In this document: one piece after another, positions 8,361 through 10,662 of the stretch | Layout of the letters: every line of letters starts with the position of its first letter | How positions within the stretch are numbered: position 1 is the first letter of the stretch | From: Halovenus sp. | GTDB lineage: Archaea > Halobacteriota > Halobacteria > Halobacteriales > Haloarculaceae | Reading direction: 5' to 3' | Length of the DNA: 10,662 nucleotides | Assembly (NCBI GenBank): GCA_028275145.1 | Contig: JAQCNG010000119.1 | Location: forward strand, 1 to 10,662 | The notes under the pieces: model-generated | Seen by the model: only the letters and a program-made list of their open reading frames with translations | Database searches by the model: none | What the model was told of the DNA's origin: nothing | Made by a program: the position numbers and the translations under genes

Positions 8361-8711
8361 ATGAACTACCGTGTTGTGCTGGAGGCGGCCTGGTTGGTTC
8401 ACGATGTTGACAACGTCGACGACGCCATCGGCGTGGCAGTCAGCGAGGCCGGGAAGCGTCTCAACAACGAGGAGATGGACTACGTGGAGGTCGATGCCGG
8501 GTTCACCAACTGTCCGGCGTGTGGCGAACCGTTCGACTCGGCGTTTGTCGCCGCCGACACCGCACTGGTGGGGCTCATACTCGAACTGGACGTGTTCAAC
8601 GCCGAGAGCACCGAACACGCACAGCGCATCGCGAAGAGCGACATCGGCGGCGCGCTCCGTGACGTCCCGCTCAAGATAGTCGAGACGGTCGAACTCGACG
8701 ACGAGGAGTGA
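8361..8711 (+). CDS. DUF555 / UPF0212 family protein with a CPxCG motif
   Basis: A 116-aa archaeal protein of unknown function, recognised as UPF0212 (DUF555). It opens with [31 protein letters not shown] (1-31). The diagnostic block [23 protein letters not shown] follows at about 50-72, and it closes with [17 protein letters not shown]. The CPACG knuckle holds the only two cysteines, so a four-Cys zinc site would need a dimer or other ligands. There is no signal peptide or membrane segment. The same frame is open back to 8265, but ATG 8361 matches the family N-terminus, and the upstream residues (Cys- and Arg-rich) do not look coding. It is divergent from psmB (169-nt gap) and followed by a strong terminator. 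An AATCAAAAAGG stretch 30-40 nt upstream is the only AT-rich promoter candidate. The family call is good; the role is unknown. Confidence 0.85.
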   Translation: MNYRVVLEAAWLVHDVDNVDDAIGVAVSEAGKRLNNEEMDYVEVDAGFTNCPACGEPFDSAFVAADTALVGLILELDVFNAESTEHAQRIAKSDIGGALRDVPLKIVETVELDDEE

Positions 8712-8713
8712 CC

Positions 8714-8737
8714 CCGGCGTGTCGCCGGTGGTTTTTT
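8714..8737 (+). terminator. Hairpin plus T6 terminator after the DUF555 gene
   Basis: CCGGCG (8714-8719) and CGCCGG (8723-8728) form a perfect 6-bp stem with a TGT loop, starting three bases after the DUF555 stop. TGG and then six T (8732-8737) follow. It has the layout of an intrinsic terminator. Archaea mainly need the U-tract, and the stem may stabilise the 3' end. The T-tract runs straight into the next gene's TATA box. Confidence 0.7.
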
Positions 8738-8740
8738 ATA
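8735..8740 (+). promoter_or_regulatory. TATA box of the HTH-CBS gene
   Basis: TTTATA within TTTTTTATATTAC (8732-8744) is centred ~26 nt before ATG 8763, a near-ideal haloarchaeal leaderless promoter. It shares its T-tract with the upstream terminator. Confidence 0.75.
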
Positions 8741-8751
8741 TTACTTCAGGT

Positions 8752-8765
8752 CATGTTGAGACATG
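8752..8765. promoter_or_regulatory. Inverted repeat over the HTH-CBS start, possible operator
   Basis: CATGT-TGAG-ACATG is a 5-bp inverted repeat with a 4-bp spacer. It ends on the ATG start codon and overlaps the expected transcription start. A repressor bound here would block initiation, so autoregulation by the HTH protein it precedes is plausible. It is short enough to be chance. Confidence 0.3.
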
Positions 8766-9311
8766 GAGCTACCCACACCGGATGACCTGCGCGAGCGTCG
8801 GGATGGGCTCGACCTCACCCAGAGCGAGCTGGCCGACATGGCCGACGTTTCCCAGCCGCTGATTGCGCGCATCGAGGGCGGTGACGTCGACCCGCGGCTG
8901 TCGACGCTCCGGCGTATCGTCAACGCCCTGGAGGAGGCCCAGGGTGGCCTGTTACGTGCGCGAGACCTGATGCACTCGCCGGTGGTCAGCGTTCCGCCCG
9001 ACGAGAGTGTCCACGAGACGACCCGGCTGATGGACGAGCAGGGGTTCTCACAGCTCCCGGTGGTGCGTGACGGGACGCCGCGCGGTCTGGTCACCAACTC
9101 GGCGATTCGCGAGCGCTCCGACACCGACGAGAGCGTCGGCGAGTTGCCGGCCGCCGAGGTGATGCACGAGGCCATCACCACCGTCGAACCGGACACCCAC
9201 ATCGAGGCTGTCGACGCCGCGCTCGACCACAACGACGCGGTGCTGGTCGTCGAGGGTGGCGAGACGACTGGCATCATCACCGAGGCCGACATCGCCCGCC
9301 AGATCTCCTAG
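8763..9311 (+). CDS. HTH (XRE/Cro-type) regulator with two CBS domains
   Basis: A 182-aa DNA-binding protein. Residues ~6-58 form an XRE-type helix-turn-helix: helix 2 is LTQSELADMADV and the recognition helix VSQPLIARIEGG (29-40), followed by DPRLSTLRRIVNAL. Two CBS motifs follow. CBS1 (~66-118) starts RARDLMHSPVVSVPPDESV and contains GFSQLPVVRDGTPRGLVTNSAI. CBS2 (~130-182) starts AAEVMHEAITTVEPDTHI and ends TTGIITEADIARQ. CBS pairs (Bateman modules) commonly bind adenosyl ligands such as AMP, ATP or SAM. The architecture therefore suggests a metabolite-responsive regulator, a layout widespread in archaea with few characterised members. It has its own leaderless promoter and a possible self-operator. 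It converges on purM, sharing the CTAG stop, which makes purine control an attractive but unproven idea. The end is the TAG at 9309-9311. Confidence 0.9.
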   Translation: MELPTPDDLRERRDGLDLTQSELADMADVSQPLIARIEGGDVDPRLSTLRRIVNALEEAQGGLLRARDLMHSPVVSVPPDESVHETTRLMDEQGFSQLPVVRDGTPRGLVTNSAIRERSDTDESVGELPAAEVMHEAITTVEPDTHIEAVDAALDHNDAVLVVEGGETTGIITEADIARQIS

Positions 9312-10309
9312 AGCGAGAGCCCGCGAACCTCCACGCAGTCCTCGCCGTTGCTCTCGGTCACCTGTCCGAGGATGCGACCGTCGGTAGCGGCCGCGAGCGC
9401 GTCCGCGTCCCCGGGCGCAAGCGCGGCGACGAAGCCCGTCCCCATATTGAACGTCCGGTGCATCTCCTCGTCGCCGACACCGCCCGCCTGCTCGACGAAC
9501 CCGAACACCGGCTGTGGCTCGAACGGGTCGGTTATCTCGTAGCGATGTGGACCCATCCGGGTGAGATTCGTCCACCCGCCGCCGGTGACGTGTGCGGCCG
9601 CGCGGGTGTCGTGCTCGCGGAGCGCACCGAGCAGGTCGGTGTACAGCCGGGTCGGTTCGAGCAACACCTCGGCGATTGTCCGGTCGGGGTCCGGCGGGAA
9701 CGGGTCGGTGTACTCGTGCTCGCGGGTGACCGCCTCGCGGGCCAGCGTCAGCCCGTTCGAGTGGATGCCACTGGCGGGCCAGCCCACAATCGCGTCGCCG
9801 GGTTCGGCCTCGCCGGGGAACAGCGCTCCCTTCGGCGCGAGGCCGGCACACGCGCCGGCGATGTCCAGCCCCGAGACGATGTCGGGCAACACCGCCGTCT
9901 CGCCGCCGACGAGCGCCACGTCGGCCTCTGTCGCGCCACGGCGCAACCCCTCGCCGAGCTGTTCGGCGGTTTCCTCGTCCGGCCGTTCGACGGCCAGATA
10001 GTCCACGAACGCGACCGGCTCGACCCCCTGTGCCACGAGGTCGTTTGCGTTCATCGCCAGACAGTCGATACCGACCGTCGAGTAGTCGTCGACGGCCGCC
10101 GCGACCAGCAGTTTCGTGCCGACGCCGTCGGTGGCGAGCGCGAGATACGCCTCGCCGATGTCCACGAGGCCGGCGTAGTCGCCCTCGAACTCGCCGGCCG
10201 CGCCGACCAGTGCCGCCGTTGCCGCCTCGCTGGCGTCGATGTCGACGCCCGCCTCGGCGTAGGTGAGCCCCTCCTCACCGGTGTCGTCTCTGTCCTCGCT
10301 GTCTGTCAT
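9308..10309 (-). CDS. purM: Phosphoribosylformylglycinamidine cyclo-ligase (AIR synthetase)
   Basis: Closes FGAM to aminoimidazole ribonucleotide with ATP, step 5 of de novo purine synthesis, in the cytosol. The 333-aa protein follows PurM order: GLTYAEAGVDID (14-25) at the N-terminus, the ATP-binding LATDGVGTKLLVA (58-70), then GIDCLAMNANDLVAQGVEPV (80-99) with the conserved Asn/Asp pair. LVGGETAVLPD (133-143) and GWPASGIHSNGLTLAR (176-191) follow, then HVTGGGWTNL and FNMGTGFV in the C-terminal domain. Length is near the bacterial enzyme (~345). ATG 10309 is chosen because it begins the family-like region and has a TTTT box ~27 nt upstream; the longer frame to 10336 would need a TTG inside that promoter. 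Its TAG stop overlaps that of the HTH-CBS gene. No other pur gene is in the window, as is usual for scattered haloarchaeal purine genes. Confidence 0.95.
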   Translation of the reverse strand: MTDSEDRDDTGEEGLTYAEAGVDIDASEAATAALVGAAGEFEGDYAGLVDIGEAYLALATDGVGTKLLVAAAVDDYSTVGIDCLAMNANDLVAQGVEPVAFVDYLAVERPDEETAEQLGEGLRRGATEADVALVGGETAVLPDIVSGLDIAGACAGLAPKGALFPGEAEPGDAIVGWPASGIHSNGLTLAREAVTREHEYTDPFPPDPDRTIAEVLLEPTRLYTDLLGALREHDTRAAAHVTGGGWTNLTRMGPHRYEITDPFEPQPVFGFVEQAGGVGDEEMHRTFNMGTGFVAALAPGDADALAAATDGRILGQVTESNGEDCVEVRGLSL

Positions 10310-10334
10310 GGTCGTGAGAGCGGCGGGCGCGGAC

Positions 10335-10338
10335 AAAA
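10335..10338 (-). promoter_or_regulatory. TATA-like box of purM
   Basis: On the minus strand GGGCTTTTGTCC has its TTTT core at 10338-10335, ~27 nt before ATG 10309. This fits a leaderless transcript. Confidence 0.5.
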
Positions 10339-10359
10339 GCCCACCGCTCGTTGCTCACC

Positions 10360-10395
10360 ACCGCCTGCGTGTACCATTTATAGCCGCAGGGCGGT
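10360..10395. promoter_or_regulatory. Inverted repeat bracketing the trkA TATA box, possible operator
   Basis: ACCGCCTGCG (10360-10369) matches the reverse complement of CGCAGGGCGGT (10385-10395) except for one extra base in the right arm. The TATA box (10377-10382) lies between the arms. A dimeric regulator here could occlude TBP/TFB. It could also act on the divergent purM promoter about 20-60 bp away. Confidence 0.4.
10377..10382 (+). promoter_or_regulatory. TATA box of the trkA-like gene
   Basis: TTTATA is centred ~26 nt before ATG 10406, the expected spacing for a leaderless mRNA. It is the clearest TATA hexamer in this divergent gap. Confidence 0.75.
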
Positions 10396-10405
10396 ATAGC
10401 TCAGT

Positions 10406-10662
10406 ATGCACGTTGTGATTGCGGGCGGTGGCCGCGTGGGTTCACAGACCGCGATTCACCTGGCCGAGGACGGACACAGCACAACGATCATCGAGAGCCA
10501 CGAACCAACCGCGGAGAAGGTCCCCGAGTCCGACCTGATTACGGTGGTCATCGGTGATGCAGTCTCGCCGGAGACACTCGAGGAGGTGCCGCTGGAGCGG
10601 GCCGACGTGTTCGCCGCTCTCACCGGTGACACAAACGCCAACGTCGCCGCCTGCTACATCGC
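10406..10662 (+). CDS. trkA: TrkA-type potassium uptake regulatory protein, N-terminal part (runs off the window)
   Basis: ATG 10406 opens a frame with no stop up to the window edge (85 complete codons). The translation is a classic TrkA-N/RCK Rossmann domain. β1 plus the dinucleotide loop is VVIAGGGRVGSQTA (GxGxxG at residues 7-12). β2 ends with the ribose-binding acid in TTIIESHEP. GDAVSPETLEE is the conserved GDA turn, and ADVFAALTGDTNANVAACYIA is the typical TGDD-N-ACxxA region. RCK subunits gate K+ channels or Trk/Ktr transporters in response to NAD(H), ATP or ADP, on the cytoplasmic face. Whether a TrkA-C domain, a second RCK repeat or a fused transporter follows is out of view, so trkA versus another RCK protein is not settled. 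The start is supported by a TATA box 26 nt upstream. It is divergent from purM across a 96-nt gap. Confidence 0.88.
   Translation, partial: MHVVIAGGGRVGSQTAIHLAEDGHSTTIIESHEPTAEKVPESDLITVVIGDAVSPETLEEVPLERADVFAALTGDTNANVAACYI

Noticed and set aside
10310..10336. Longer purM from a TTG at 10336
   Set aside because: The TTG lies in the TTTT promoter box. ATG 10309 has correct TATA spacing and an acidic haloarchaeal N-terminus.
10389..10454. tRNA-like 5' end GGGCGGTATAGCTCAGT ahead of and into trkA
   Set aside because: The acceptor/D-arm resemblance is not followed by a proper T-arm. The best 3' partner pairs only 5 of 7 bases at a 66-nt length, and the region encodes a clear TrkA-N domain behind a good TATA box.

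Overview
The window is haloarchaeal chromosome. It is GC-rich, and the deduced proteins are strongly acidic (Asp/Glu-rich with few Lys). Several genes have a TATA-like box centred about 25-28 nt before the start codon, the geometry of leaderless haloarchaeal transcripts. The gene set is archaeal: proteasome beta subunit, split GMP synthase subunit B, DUF555/UPF0212, HTH-CBS regulator and TrkA. Nearly every gene is a housekeeping gene with a recognisable family. I see no IS element, CRISPR array, rRNA or tRNA.

Layout. 1-242 (+) is the 3' end of a surface or secreted protein ending in a dockerin-like domain. 338-1081 (+) is a TrmJ-type SpoU/SPOUT RNA 2'-O-methyltransferase. On the minus strand, 4024 down to 1126 is a compact operon: pyrG (CTP synthase), then guaAb (GMP synthase ATP-pyrophosphatase subunit) overlapping by one base (TGATG), then a 108-aa RCK/TrkA-N-like protein overlapping by ATGA. 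Upstream on the same strand, with its own promoter, is a malic enzyme fused to a phosphotransacetylase-like domain (6346-4091). Then come a small MTH1187-type thiamine-binding protein (+, 6445-6762), a convergent pncC (-, 6899-7399), psmB (-, 7475-8191), a DUF555 protein (+, 8361-8711), an HTH-CBS regulator (+, 8763-9311), purM (-, 9308-10309, sharing a CTAG stop with the regulator) and the 5' end of a TrkA-type potassium uptake regulator (+, 10406 to the edge).

Functional theme. Nucleotide synthesis recurs: pyrG, guaAb and purM. Next to these genes lie two proteins of ligand-sensing folds: the small RCK-like protein inside the pyrG-guaAb operon and the CBS-domain regulator convergent with purM. 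The RCK-like protein aligns well with the TrkA fragment in this same window, but lacks the Gly-rich dinucleotide loop and one strand. It is my best candidate for something under-described. The intergenic regions also hold structure: a 15-bp perfect inverted repeat between two convergent genes, a terminator whose T-tract is also the next gene's TATA box, and an inverted repeat bracketing the trkA TATA box.
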